Source: an uncultured Verrucomicrobiota bacterium
GTDB lineage: Bacteria > Verrucomicrobiota > Verrucomicrobiia > Limisphaerales > AAA164-E04
Direction: 5' to 3'
Assembly (NCBI GenBank): GCA_913061285.1
Contig: CAJXVR010000029.1
Span: forward strand, 1 to 38,048
Length of the DNA stretch: 38,048 bases
The notes under the pieces were generated by a model. It searched no databases. It saw nothing but the letters and a program-made list of their open reading frames with translations, and had not been told where the DNA came from. This document shows, piece by piece, positions 7,641-16,432 of the stretch; within the stretch, counting starts at the first letter, position 1, and each line of letters starts with the position of its first letter. The position numbers and the translations under genes were made by a program.

Positions 7641-8972
7641 ATGAAAACGTCTCGGCGAGTCTTACTGCTGCTTGGGATGGTTGGCCTCGTTATGGGGGGG
7701 TACGTTTTCTTGAGCAAGCATCGCGATACCCTGGACCTCATTCTTTCCGATGGATCGACGGTGCTGTTCTTGGGCGCGGTTCCGGGAGGAACTCCTTATT
7801 CTTCGGAGGAGTCGTGGCACAAGTTTCTTCGGCAACATGTTGCTCGGAAATACGTGCGCTGGCTTCCTCCGGTCAGATCGCTCAATTGCGGGAGTCTTGG
7901 GTCGCTTTCTCTCTGTTTTATGCGTCTTAATATTCCTACGAATCAGCAGCGGGGTGCTTTTTGGGGGCGGGTCGAGGCGATTGAAGCAGGAGGATACACC
8001 TATTCGAATTCCCCAGGCTCGTGTAGTAGTTCGTTGGGGAATCAAGAGAAGCTCTTGAGTTTTAGTTTGCGGAATTATCCGCGGCGTCAATCGCAGTTTC
8101 CAGTGGTGATCTATGGCGACGAGCAGGAGGAGCTGGTTCGACTGATGGTTAAGAATCCGGGAACGACGACGTTTCCGGAATGGGCGGCCGAAGGCCTTCC
8201 TATCACGAATGTGGTCAATGGGACTCGTCTCGTGTTGCATGGATTCAAGCGGTTTCAAAATAACTATGGCGGATTCTGGCGGCCTCAGGTTCAGATCGAA
8301 TCTCTAGCGGGTAAGGAAAGCCCGTTGAAATTGAGGTATTTCTCCTTTGAGGATCCTACGGGAAACAAGGGGGCTAGCTTGTCGCCGAGTGAGCCTGTGT
8401 GGAAATCGGTCATTAAGCTTTATCGGCCAAAGGATAGCGAGTTTCCTGAGTCGATGAAGGGACAATTTGTGCTCGCCGAGATTCCTAGCCAGGGACAAGT
8501 CTTTCCCCGCCAGGAGGTGATGAAGGTTGGTGGTTTGGGGATGCGGCTTCTCTTTTTCTCAGGCCCTGGCGTGACGACGATCAGCAATAACATGAGTTTT
8601 CATGCCGAATTCCCAGATCGAGAACTGGGGTCTGGCAGTTGGACAAGTTCATCGGGGACCGGACGTTCGGAGTCGTGGGAATCGAATCACCATTATTTGG
8701 TCATTGAAACCGAGGATCCGGGCTTAGATGTGGAGTTGTTATTTCAGGTTCATGATCAAGACGGGCTTCCGGTGGAGCGGGCGAATCAATTCCATGGCTA
8801 TCGAGGTGGTGGAGGCTTGCGGCCTCCGTACAAACGCCGCTATACCTTTCCGCTCATTCTGAACGAATCAGTGAGCGCCCTAAACGTGGAATGTACGATT
8901 AATCGGGGAGAAAGTTTTGAATTTCTTGTCAATTCGAGTGATCTTTTTGCACTGTCTGTTGAGAACCCCTAA
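7641..8972 (+). CDS. Membrane-anchored protein of unknown function
   Basis: A 443-residue protein I cannot assign to a family. The N-terminus has a basic start (MKTSRR) and one hydrophobic segment at about 7-24 (VLLLLGMVGLVMGGYVFL). There is no lipobox cysteine, so it is either membrane-anchored or cleaved after the helix. The rest is rich in Ser, Gly and aromatic residues and looks like beta-sheet; the stretch LDLILSDGSTVLFLGAVPGG begins at residue 31. Start ATG 7641 has a run of seven G just upstream (7632-7638). The 12-bp spacing to the GH88-like gene suggests co-transcription. A cell-surface role in carbohydrate handling is possible from context only. Confidence 0.8.
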   Translation: MKTSRRVLLLLGMVGLVMGGYVFLSKHRDTLDLILSDGSTVLFLGAVPGGTPYSSEESWHKFLRQHVARKYVRWLPPVRSLNCGSLGSLSLCFMRLNIPTNQQRGAFWGRVEAIEAGGYTYSNSPGSCSSSLGNQEKLLSFSLRNYPRRQSQFPVVIYGDEQEELVRLMVKNPGTTTFPEWAAEGLPITNVVNGTRLVLHGFKRFQNNYGGFWRPQVQIESLAGKESPLKLRYFSFEDPTGNKGASLSPSEPVWKSVIKLYRPKDSEFPESMKGQFVLAEIPSQGQVFPRQEVMKVGGLGMRLLFFSGPGVTTISNNMSFHAEFPDRELGSGSWTSSSGTGRSESWESNHHYLVIETEDPGLDVELLFQVHDQDGLPVERANQFHGYRGGGGLRPPYKRRYTFPLILNESVSALNVECTINRGESFEFLVNSSDLFALSVENP

Positions 8973-8992
8973 CATTGGGGGCCGCTTAGCTC

Positions 8993-10483
8993 ATGGGTGC
9001 CGAATCAAATCAATTTAAGTTAGTTCGGGTTCCGTCTCTAAAGACGGTGGCTCGATTTCGTGAACATGTGAGTAGCTTGGGTATCAGTATTCCTTGTGAT
9101 GATACCCTTGTGCTCGGAAACGAGTCTCCCTTGAGGCAATCCCTCTCTGGGGTTGAGATCAACGGAAAGACGATCGGAAATCGTTGGGCGATTCACCCTA
9201 TGGAGGGTTGGGATGCGACCAAGGATGGTCGTCCGACCGAAGAGGTGATTCGTCGTTGGCGTCGCTTTGGTGAGAGTGGAGCCAAAATGATCTACGGCTG
9301 CGAGGCGATGGCTGTGCGGCCCGATGGCCGAGCCAATCCGAATCAGTTGATCATTCAAGCACGGAATCAAAGTGCGATTGAGGAGCTTCGCGAAACTTTG
9401 GTGAAGGCGCATGTTGAGAAATGTGGGACGGCCGATGATCTCGTGATTGGATTTCAACTTACTCATTCAGGGCGTTTCTGTCGGCCGAATGACAAATCGA
9501 AATGGGAGCCTCGGGTCGCGTATCGTCATCCGATCTTGGATCGGCGATTCAATGTGACAAGCGACGATCAGGTCTTCACCGATGGTGAAATTGAATCCCT
9601 GATTGAGTCCTATATCGAAGCGGCACAAGTCGCCGATAATGTGGGTGCTGATTTTGTCGACATCAAACATTGTCACGGGTATCTCCTGCACGAGTTCTTA
9701 AGCGCTTATACGCGACCGGGAAACTATGGCGGTTCTTTTGAGAATCGAACCAGGATTCTTCGGGAAATCGTCGAAGGAATTCGGGAGTCTGGGAATAACA
9801 TTGATATCGGCGTTCGCTTGAGTGCGTTTGATTTTGTCCCCTTCAAACCGGATCCAGATCGTTCGGTGAATGGCAAGTTAGGGCCCGGTATTCCTGAGTC
9901 CTATGCCGAGCATTTGCCTTATCAATACGCCTTCTCGACCAGGCAAGATGATCCCGTTGATTATGAGCTAAGCGAAACGCATCGATTCGTTGCCTTGTGT
10001 CATGAGCTAGGAGTAAAGATACTAAACTTGAGCTGCGGCTCTCCGTATTACAATCCACATATTCAACGGCCGGCGTCGTATCCGCCTTCGGACGGTTATC
10101 AGCCAGCGCATGATCCACTGATCGATGTGGCTCGGCAGATCGATGTCGTTCGCCAGATTAAAGCCGAGGCTCCGGCTGGCGTGATTGTTGTGGGGTCTGG
10201 TTACAGTTATTTGCAAGATTTCCTTCCTCAAGTTGCTCAATACGTCGTTCGCGAAGGCTGGGCTGATATCGTCGGGATGGGGCGTATGGTGCTGAGCTAT
10301 CCCGAGATGCTTGAAGATGCATCAACGACGGGAAAACTGACGCCTAAACTGATATGCCGTACCTTCAGTGACTGTACGACCGCTCCACGCAACGGATTGA
10401 TTAGTGGCTGCTATCCGCTGGATAAACACTACTCAGAAAAAAGCGAGTTTCAGGAATTGAAGCAAATCAAGAAGCGTATCTAG
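8993..10483 (+). CDS. Old Yellow Enzyme-type NADH:flavin oxidoreductase
   Basis: A 496-residue FMN-dependent TIM-barrel oxidoreductase of the Old Yellow Enzyme family, which reduces activated C=C bonds or demethylates substrates. Seen are the barrel start NRWAIHPMEGWDATKDGRPT near 63, the strand VIGFQLTHSGRF near 151, the active-site strand HCHGYLLHEFLSAYTRPGNY (226-245) followed by YGGSFENR, and the phosphate-binding end VVGSGYSYLQDF...ADIVGMGRMVLSYPEML. The C-terminus CRTFSDC...C keeps three cysteines (455, 461, 473) where dienoyl-CoA-reductase-like relatives bind a 4Fe-4S cluster with four. There is no C-terminal FAD/NAD domain. The first 45 residues are an extra extension. The substrate is unknown. 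Confidence 0.9.
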   Translation: MGAESNQFKLVRVPSLKTVARFREHVSSLGISIPCDDTLVLGNESPLRQSLSGVEINGKTIGNRWAIHPMEGWDATKDGRPTEEVIRRWRRFGESGAKMIYGCEAMAVRPDGRANPNQLIIQARNQSAIEELRETLVKAHVEKCGTADDLVIGFQLTHSGRFCRPNDKSKWEPRVAYRHPILDRRFNVTSDDQVFTDGEIESLIESYIEAAQVADNVGADFVDIKHCHGYLLHEFLSAYTRPGNYGGSFENRTRILREIVEGIRESGNNIDIGVRLSAFDFVPFKPDPDRSVNGKLGPGIPESYAEHLPYQYAFSTRQDDPVDYELSETHRFVALCHELGVKILNLSCGSPYYNPHIQRPASYPPSDGYQPAHDPLIDVARQIDVVRQIKAEAPAGVIVVGSGYSYLQDFLPQVAQYVVREGWADIVGMGRMVLSYPEMLEDASTTGKLTPKLICRTFSDCTTAPRNGLISGCYPLDKHYSEKSEFQELKQIKKRI

Positions 10484-10493
10484 CGTTATCGGT

Positions 10494-11108
10494 ATGGGAC
10501 TGCTACGTAAAATCTTTGGGCCGAGCCGAGATGAGATCTGGCGGCAATTGAGCGATGAGATTGGCGGCGAGTTCGTTGAAGGTTCCTTCACGCGATCGAG
10601 CAAGGTCGAGGTGCGCATCAAGGAGTGGTTGGTGACGCTCGATACCTATACGGTTTCTACTGGGAAATCGAGTACGACATTCACTCGAATGAGGGCGCCT
10701 TACGTGAATCCCGATCATTTTCGCTTCTCAATCTATCGGCGAAATATCTTTAGCAATCTAGGCAAGGCGTTGGGAATGCAGGATATTGTGATCGGAGAGC
10801 CCGCCTTTGATGATGCGTTCATTATCAAGGGCACTGACGAAGGGAAAGTGAAGCAATTGTTCCAGATCGCCAAACTTCGAGAGATGGTCCAATCGCAGCC
10901 CCGGATTCACCTGACGGTCAAGGATGATGAAGGATGGTTTGGCTCGGAGTTTCCTGAAGGTGTTGATGAGCTTTATTTTCGGGTGGCCGGCGTCATTAAG
11001 GATGTCGATCGATTGAAGTCGCTGTATCTTCTATTTGCCTTAACTTTGAATTCACTGTGTCATCTTGGTTCGGCTTACGAAGATGATCCCCAGGTTCAGT
11101 TAAAGTAG
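10494..11108 (+). CDS. Conserved protein of unknown function
   Basis: A 204-residue protein I do not recognise. It starts with an amphipathic stretch (MGLLRKIFGPSRDEIWRQLS) that may attach it to the membrane surface; there is no signal peptide or transmembrane helix. The mixed alpha/beta body contains the pattern RFSIYRRNIFSNLGKALGMQ, then DIVIGEPAFDDAFIIKGTDE and later a polar region rich in Asp and Glu. The 'IG-x-x-x-FD-x-x-F-x-IK' pattern resembles conserved proteins of Planctomycetota and Verrucomicrobiota with no assigned role (recall, not a search). It begins 10 bp after the flavin oxidoreductase and probably shares its transcript. Confidence 0.75.
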   Translation: MGLLRKIFGPSRDEIWRQLSDEIGGEFVEGSFTRSSKVEVRIKEWLVTLDTYTVSTGKSSTTFTRMRAPYVNPDHFRFSIYRRNIFSNLGKALGMQDIVIGEPAFDDAFIIKGTDEGKVKQLFQIAKLREMVQSQPRIHLTVKDDEGWFGSEFPEGVDELYFRVAGVIKDVDRLKSLYLLFALTLNSLCHLGSAYEDDPQVQLK

Positions 11109-11109
11109 C

Positions 11110-11155
11110 GAGTGCTGCGGCTTGAATCCGTAGCCAGTCTCTTGCGGGCGCACTC
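11110..11155. terminator. Possible bidirectional hairpin between convergent genes
   Basis: Between the stop of the + strand gene (11108) and the stop of the - strand gene (11154) there is an inverted repeat, GAGTGC (11110-11115) and GCACTC (11150-11155). An inner partial pair CTGCGG/CCGTAG lies at 11114-11132. There is no clear U-tract on either side, so this is a weak candidate. Confidence 0.25.
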
Positions 11156-11855
11156 AGCTCAGGAGTCGTTGACTTTCGAGGGACTCCGGGAACCGCCGCT
11201 TCTCAATGGCATAGTATGCTCTAAGCAAATCTTCTTCGATCCGAAGATGGCTGCGGACGCGATCAAGTGGCCAATCAAGGAATTCTTTGTAGTCGACTTG
11301 ATGAAGAGCCTCGCAATCAGAGACGTATCCGAGCTTGGTAGCGTCTCGAAATACCCTCAGATCGCTGTCAGAAAAGCGATAGTTCTTTGGGTAAAGATAT
11401 TTCGTGAAGAAGGAGAACAATCGTTCTTCTGTGGTTGAAACGCGATCGGTGCTGCCCATGGTGAATCCAATGACGAAGGCCTCGTCTTTTGGGCGGATTC
11501 CGCGACCGAGCAGAATATGGAGGTAGTCATGGGTTTGGAGATTTGTCGCCCCATGAAAGATATCGAATCCCGGGAGATCGAACTTGGGATTCTCCACCAT
11601 TTGAATGATATAAGGCACATCGTCTTGCTTCATACCAAAGGATTGGAGTTCTTGATAGGCACTTCGCAGGGTTTTCTCCTGGCAAGAGAGGGGGATAAAC
11701 CACTGATTAATTTGATCCTCAAGGTCCATATTCGGTGTGAAGATCGCAAGATCTGGCCAGTCTGGCAACTGACATTGAATAGACTTCTTCCTCGCTGGGT
11801 CAAACTGCGTTTGATCTTTGAGTCTTTGTTTGCCTCGTAATAGAGATCGCGACAT
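11154..11855 (-). CDS. Coq4-like protein with HDxxHx11E metal motif
   Basis: A 233-residue cytoplasmic helical protein. Residues 109-125 read HDYLHILLGRGIRPKDE: His109, Asp110, His113 and, exactly eleven residues on, Glu125. That is the HDxxHx11E metal-binding signature known from the ubiquinone-biosynthesis protein Coq4. The following DEAFVIGFTMGS also resembles the helix after the Coq4 motif. No other ubiquinone gene is nearby, and most bacteria of this type use menaquinone, so a quinone role is not established. The function may be a lipid- or metal-binding role in another pathway. The gene runs alone on the - strand, convergent with the + strand cluster before it. Its ATG is only 29 bp from the start of the divergent DUF1553 gene. 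The ORF is secure; the family assignment rests on one motif. Confidence 0.8.
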   Translation of the reverse strand: MSRSLLRGKQRLKDQTQFDPARKKSIQCQLPDWPDLAIFTPNMDLEDQINQWFIPLSCQEKTLRSAYQELQSFGMKQDDVPYIIQMVENPKFDLPGFDIFHGATNLQTHDYLHILLGRGIRPKDEAFVIGFTMGSTDRVSTTEERLFSFFTKYLYPKNYRFSDSDLRVFRDATKLGYVSDCEALHQVDYKEFLDWPLDRVRSHLRIEEDLLRAYYAIEKRRFPESLESQRLLS

Positions 11856-11874
11856 AGTCAGTGGACAATCCTTT

Positions 11875-11878
11875 GGAG
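11875..11878 (+). promoter_or_regulatory. Ribosome binding site deciding the DUF1553 gene start
   Basis: GGAG lies 6 nt before ATG 11885. It supports that ATG over the in-frame GTG at 11861, which has no such site and would add eight residues in front of the signal peptide. Confidence 0.7.
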
Positions 11879-11884
11879 AAGCTT

Positions 11885-14800
11885 ATGTTTGAGTATCGAA
11901 CTGTACGACATTTTTGCGCTGCGTTGCTGCTTGTGTCCGGTGGCGTTTGGAGTCAGGCGATGGCATCGCAAGCGCTTGACTTTAATCGTGATGTGAGACC
12001 AATCCTTTCGGATCATTGCTACGCCTGCCACGGTCCTGATGCCCAAAAGCGAAAGGCTGGCCTTCGGTTTGACCAGGAGCAGGCGGCCAAGGCTGATTTG
12101 GGAGGTGATGCGGCGATTGTTGCCGGAAATATCGCCGATAGTGTCTTGATCGAACGAGTGCTGAGTGAAGACGAGGATGAGGTGATGCCTCCCCCGGAGT
12201 TTAAGAAACCGTTGACCCCGGACCAAATTGAGGTCCTGAAGCGTTGGGTTAGTGATGGCGCCAAGTGGGATAATCATTGGTCGTTTGAACCAATTGTCCG
12301 TCCTGTGCCCCCAACCATTGAAGACGATCGCTGGACGCGGAATGCTGTTGATCGGTTTGTCTTGGCTCGATTGACGGAAGAAGAGTTGGACCCTCAGCCA
12401 GAAGCTTCTAGAGACGTTCTCATTCGTCGGGTCACCTTTGATCTCACGGGCTTGCCCCCGACGCCGGATGAAGTTGATCAGTTTCTGATTGATGAGTCGC
12501 CGGACGCCTACGAACGAGTCGTCGATAGATTGCTGCGTTCCAGTCGGTATGGGGAACACATGGCTCGGTTTTGGTTGGATGCGGCACGGTATGGAGATAC
12601 CCATGGCTTGCATCTGGATAATTATCGAGAAATGTGGCCGTATCGCGATTGGGTTGTTGAAGCCTTCAATCGTAATCTTTCCTATCGCGATTTTGTGATC
12701 GAACAATTGGCGGGAGATCTTCTTCCCAATGCCACTCGCGATCAATTGGTCGCGACAGGCTTCAATCGCTGTAACGTTTCGACCAGTGAAGGGGGCTCGA
12801 TCAAGGAAGAAGTTTACACCAGAAATGTGGTGGACAGGGTGGTGACGACATCGACGGTTTTCATGGGACTTACCTTCGAGTGTACCCGCTGTCATGATCA
12901 TAAGTTTGATCCCTTGACCATGAAGGATTTCTATTCCTTCTTTGCCTACTTCAACAGCATCGATGGGGAACCGTTGGATGGAAATCGTAAGGAGCACGCT
13001 CCGATTCTCCGCCTCCCGAGTACGTTTCAAACGCAGCAAATAGAGCGGTTCGACGGAGAAATCGCTGCGTTGGATGAACAGGTGCAAGGGGCGTGGAAGG
13101 AAGTGGATGAGGCTCAGACTCTTTGGGAGGCTGGGCTTGTCGCTGCGCAAGAAAAGGCGAAGGAAGATGATCCTGGGGCTTTGGTGCTGAACGACTGGTA
13201 TTCCGTGGGACCCTTTGGTGACGTGAGACTTTATCTCTTGCCCCGGAAGCATGGTCCCGAAGGGAAAGCGATTGATCTGAAGGCCAGCTTCAAAACCTCT
13301 ACCGACGAAATCGTCAAGTGGCAACGTCGGGCCGCATGGAAGGACGGTGTGGTTCATTCTGATTTGAAAGGCGATACAGCTGCAAATTTCGTCTATCGCG
13401 TGATCGAAAGTCCCACGGAACAACGCGTGAAAGTGTCTCTAGGTAGTGATGACGGCATTAAAGTCTATCTTAATCAAAAGGAACTCTTATCGAAGGATGT
13501 GTCGCGAGGTGCTGCTGCCGATCAAGAGTTCCTCGATCTGCCTTTGAAGAAGGGGAAGAACGAGTTGATGTTGAAGATCGTTAACTACGGAGGAAATACG
13601 GGGTTTTACTTTTCGTTGGTCGATGGTGCGAGTGCCTTGCCTAAAGAGATTCTGAAGATTGTCGAACTGGCCCCGAACGCTCGGACCGAGGAACAGAATG
13701 CCCAGCTTCGAGGACACTATCGAAACAAAGAGTCAACGTTCCCGGCTTTGGTGGCTGCTATCGAGCAACTAAAATCCCTTCGAGAAAAACGGTCGGCGGT
13801 TGATCGGGAGATTCCCCTGACGCTCGTATGGAAGGAACGAGCGGAACCAAGAAAGGCCTTTGTGTTGAATCGGGGGGAATATGATCAGCATGGCGAGGAA
13901 GTAAGCCGCCGGACCCCGGGAGCTCTTCCCCCAATCCCTGAGGGCTTTCCTAACAACCGACTTGGGCTGGCATACTGGTTAACGGATGAAAGTCACCCGT
14001 TGACCGCTCGGGTGGCTGTCAACCGCTATTGGCAACAGCTTTTTGGTCTGGGACTAGTCAAGACAGCAGAGGATTTTGGCTCCCAAGGAGAGCCGCCCAC
14101 GCACCCAGCGCTCTTGGATTGGCTTGCGGCGAGTTTTCGTGAGAGCGATTGGGATGTGAAGGCCTTGATGAAGACGATGGTTATGTCTGCAAGCTATCGC
14201 CAGTCATCCAAGTTAACTCCGGAGCTAATCGAACGAGACCCTGAGAATCGACTGTTCGCACGGGGGCCGCGCTTTCGCTTGGATGCTGAGATGTTGCGAG
14301 ATCAGGCACTGGCCGTGAGTGGCTTGCTTGTGGAGCGCTTGGGTGGAAGTAGCGTCAAGCCACCTCAACCCGATGGTCTGTGGTTTGCAGTGGGTTACAG
14401 TGGTTCGAATACAGTGAAGTTCGAGGCAGATAAAGGGAGCGATAAAGTGCATCGGCGTTCTCTCTATACGTTCATCAAACGAACCTCGCCGCCGCCTCAG
14501 ATGAGTACTTTTGACGGCCCGTCGCGCGAAGCCTGTGTGATGAGGCGAGAGCGAACGAATACACCAATGCAGGCTTTGCTGCTATTGAACGATCCTCAGT
14601 TTGTCGAGGCCTCACGAGCCTTGGCCGAGCGGATGCTAATGGAAGCTCACGAGACCGACAGCAAACGGGCTGAACGGATGTGGCGCCTTTGTCTCGGCCG
14701 GTATAGCACACCTGAGGAATTGTCCGACTTGCAAGCGGCGTATCAGGACGAGCTGGCATTCTATCGGTCAGACCTGACGGCAGCTCGAGGATTAATTGGT

Positions 14801-14908
14801 GTCGGCGAAACATCGGTCAGATCTGACGTCGATGAGGCAGAGCTGGCTGCCTGGACTACTGTGGCAAGTCTGTTGCTCAATCTGGATGAGGTCGTCACGA
14901 AGAACTAG
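11885..14908 (+). CDS. Secreted PSCyt1/DUF1549/DUF1553 c-type cytochrome protein
   Basis: A 1007-residue protein of the large planctomycete-cytochrome family. With the ATG at 11885 it has a signal peptide (residues 1-28, ending SQAMAS). A cytochrome-like domain follows, with heme motif CYACH (45-49) in [20 protein letters not shown]. Next comes a DUF1549 region at about 125-330 that includes a second Cxx[14 protein letters not shown]. The C-terminal DUF1553 region (about 690-960) has [20 protein letters not shown] and ANDPQF-like [20 protein letters not shown] beta-sandwich insertion near 430-600, with [18 protein letters not shown] and [20 protein letters not shown], resembles PA14-like domains. 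The biochemical role is undefined; an extracytoplasmic redox or polysaccharide role is often proposed. It is followed 26 bp later by its usual partner, a DUF1501 protein. Confidence 0.93.
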   Translation: MFEYRTVRHFCAALLLVSGGVWSQAMASQALDFNRDVRPILSDHCYACHGPDAQKRKAGLRFDQEQAAKADLGGDAAIVAGNIADSVLIERVLSEDEDEVMPPPEFKKPLTPDQIEVLKRWVSDGAKWDNHWSFEPIVRPVPPTIEDDRWTRNAVDRFVLARLTEEELDPQPEASRDVLIRRVTFDLTGLPPTPDEVDQFLIDESPDAYERVVDRLLRSSRYGEHMARFWLDAARYGDTHGLHLDNYREMWPYRDWVVEAFNRNLSYRDFVIEQLAGDLLPNATRDQLVATGFNRCNVSTSEGGSIKEEVYTRNVVDRVVTTSTVFMGLTFECTRCHDHKFDPLTMKDFYSFFAYFNSIDGEPLDGNRKEHAPILRLPSTFQTQQIERFDGEIAALDEQVQGAWKEVDEAQTLWEAGLVAAQEKAKEDDPGALVLNDWYSVGPFGDVRLYLLPRKHGPEGKAIDLKASFKTSTDEIVKWQRRAAWKDGVVHSDLKGDTAANFVYRVIESPTEQRVKVSLGSDDGIKVYLNQKELLSKDVSRGAAADQEFLDLPLKKGKNELMLKIVNYGGNTGFYFSLVDGASALPKEILKIVELAPNARTEEQNAQLRGHYRNKESTFPALVAAIEQLKSLREKRSAVDREIPLTLVWKERAEPRKAFVLNRGEYDQHGEEVSRRTPGALPPIPEGFPNNRLGLAYWLTDESHPLTARVAVNRYWQQLFGLGLVKTAEDFGSQGEPPTHPALLDWLAASFRESDWDVKALMKTMVMSASYRQSSKLTPELIERDPENRLFARGPRFRLDAEMLRDQALAVSGLLVERLGGSSVKPPQPDGLWFAVGYSGSNTVKFEADKGSDKVHRRSLYTFIKRTSPPPQMSTFDGPSREACVMRRERTNTPMQALLLLNDPQFVEASRALAERMLMEAHETDSKRAERMWRLCLGRYSTPEELSDLQAAYQDELAFYRSDLTAARGLIGVGETSVRSDVDEAELAAWTTVASLLLNLDEVVTKN

Positions 14909-14934
14909 AGCCCCGCAGCGAGAAGGTTTTAATC

Positions 14935-16386
14935 ATGAATCCGGTCAATCAATACTATCAGACGATGACTCGGCGCCATTTTTTTCGACAAGGCGCCATG
15001 GGCTTAGGCGGAGCTGCGTTGGCGTCGCTGTTACCCAAGTCCGTTCTTCACGGTGAAGGGCTGTTGGGCGGGGCCCACGGAACTCATTTTGCGCCCAAGG
15101 CAAAACGGGCGATTTATCTGTTCATGGCGGGAGCTCCGAGTCAGATCGATATGCTCGATTACAAGCCTGGGCTGGATCGCTTGTTTGATACAGATTTGCC
15201 CGATTCCGTTCGGCAGGGACAGCGACTAACCACGATGACTTCGGGGCAGACTCGGTTCCCAATTGCGCCCTCCAAGTATCAGTTTGAACAGCATGGCCAG
15301 GCGGGCGCGTGGGTGAGTGAGTTGCTGCCATACACAGCGAAAATGGTGGATGATCTGTCGATCATTCGCTCGGTTCATACCGAGGCGATCAATCATGATC
15401 CCGCGATCACATACATCTGTACCGGACATCAGTTGCCGGGACGGGCGAGTTTGGGCTCTTGGTTAAGCTATGGGCTTGGTTCATTGAACGAAAACTTGCC
15501 AGATTTCGTGGTGATGACACCGACTTGGTCAGGGCGTAAGACGGCTCAGGCTCTCTACAACCGGCTGTGGGGATCCGGCTTTCTTCCTAGCAAACATCAG
15601 GGAGTGGCCTTGAGATCGAGTGGGGATCCGGTGTTATTTCTGTCGAACCCTGAGGGGGTGGATGCTGCGAGCCGGCGCCGCTTACTCGATCGCTTGGCGC
15701 GGTTCAATGAGCGAACGAAAACCCGTTTTGGTGATCCCGAGACGCAGACGCGAATTGATCAGTATGAGATGGCATTTCGGATGCAGTCCTCAATTCCCGG
15801 TCTTACGGACCTATCTGATGAACCCGATCATGTGGTTGATATGTATGGGCCTGAAGCAAAGAAGCCTGGCACCTATGCAGCGAGTTGTCTCTTGGCTCGG
15901 CGGATGATTGAACGTGACGTGCGATTTGTTCAGATCTTTCACCGTGGGTGGGATCAACATGGGAATATTCCTGAAGATCTGCCCAATCAATGTCGAGACA
16001 TTGACCAGGCCTCGTGGGCTCTGGTGCAAGACCTGAAAACTCGTGGCCTGCTAGAGGATACTCTCGTTATTTGGGGCGGAGAATTTGGCCGAACGGTTTA
16101 TTGCCAAGGGAAACTCACTCGCGAGAGTTATGGTCGAGATCATCATCCTCGCTGCTTCCCCATGTGGATGGCCGGTGGCGGCATCAAGCCGGGGATGGTC
16201 TATGGGAAAACAGATGATTTCAGCTACAATATCGTTGAAAATCCCGTACACATTCACGACTTGAACGCCACGATTCTCGATCGTCTCGGAATTGATCACG
16301 AGCGCTTGAGCGTGAAGTTCCAAGGATTGGACGTGCGCCTAACGGGTGTCGAGGAACACGGTCCCGTCCAGGCTCTCTTGGCCTAG
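14935..16386 (+). CDS. DUF1501 protein with Tat-type signal
   Basis: A 483-residue exported protein of the DUF1501 family, related to the sulfatase/alkaline-phosphatase fold. The N-terminus [20 protein letters not shown] carries a twin-arginine signal (RR at 12-13). Family features are [20 protein letters not shown] near 60, [20 protein letters not shown] near 143, GWDQHGNIP near 341 and [10 protein letters not shown] followed by [20 protein letters not shown] near 375-420. The His/Asp-rich segments probably bind metal. It starts 26 bp after the DUF1553 gene with GAAGG about 8 nt before the ATG, so the two form an operon, as is usual in Planctomycetota and Verrucomicrobiota. No substrate is known for this family. 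Confidence 0.93.
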   Translation: MNPVNQYYQTMTRRHFFRQGAMGLGGAALASLLPKSVLHGEGLLGGAHGTHFAPKAKRAIYLFMAGAPSQIDMLDYKPGLDRLFDTDLPDSVRQGQRLTTMTSGQTRFPIAPSKYQFEQHGQAGAWVSELLPYTAKMVDDLSIIRSVHTEAINHDPAITYICTGHQLPGRASLGSWLSYGLGSLNENLPDFVVMTPTWSGRKTAQALYNRLWGSGFLPSKHQGVALRSSGDPVLFLSNPEGVDAASRRRLLDRLARFNERTKTRFGDPETQTRIDQYEMAFRMQSSIPGLTDLSDEPDHVVDMYGPEAKKPGTYAASCLLARRMIERDVRFVQIFHRGWDQHGNIPEDLPNQCRDIDQASWALVQDLKTRGLLEDTLVIWGGEFGRTVYCQGKLTRESYGRDHHPRCFPMWMAGGGIKPGMVYGKTDDFSYNIVENPVHIHDLNATILDRLGIDHERLSVKFQGLDVRLTGVEEHGPVQALLA

Positions 16387-16432
16387 AGCGGGAGCGGGGT
16401 GGTGAGATCTCTCTGACGCGTTGGAAGCGTTG

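Noticed and set aside
7484..7930. 148-codon ORF bridging the GH88-like gene and the next gene
   Set aside because: It overlaps both genes in another frame, and the two are spaced as a normal operon.
11112..11438. 108-codon + strand ORF after the 204-residue protein
   Set aside because: It is antisense to the Coq4-like gene, which has a conserved-looking metal motif. The + frame has no recognisable features.
11858..13423. 521-codon - strand ORF antisense to the DUF1553 gene
   Set aside because: Long but a shadow: the + strand frame has clear family motifs and this one has low-complexity, Ile/His/Arg-rich content.
16387..16432. Terminator between the DUF1501 and sulfatase genes
   Set aside because: Only a 4-bp stem (ACGC/GCGT) with no T-run could be found in the 46-bp gap.
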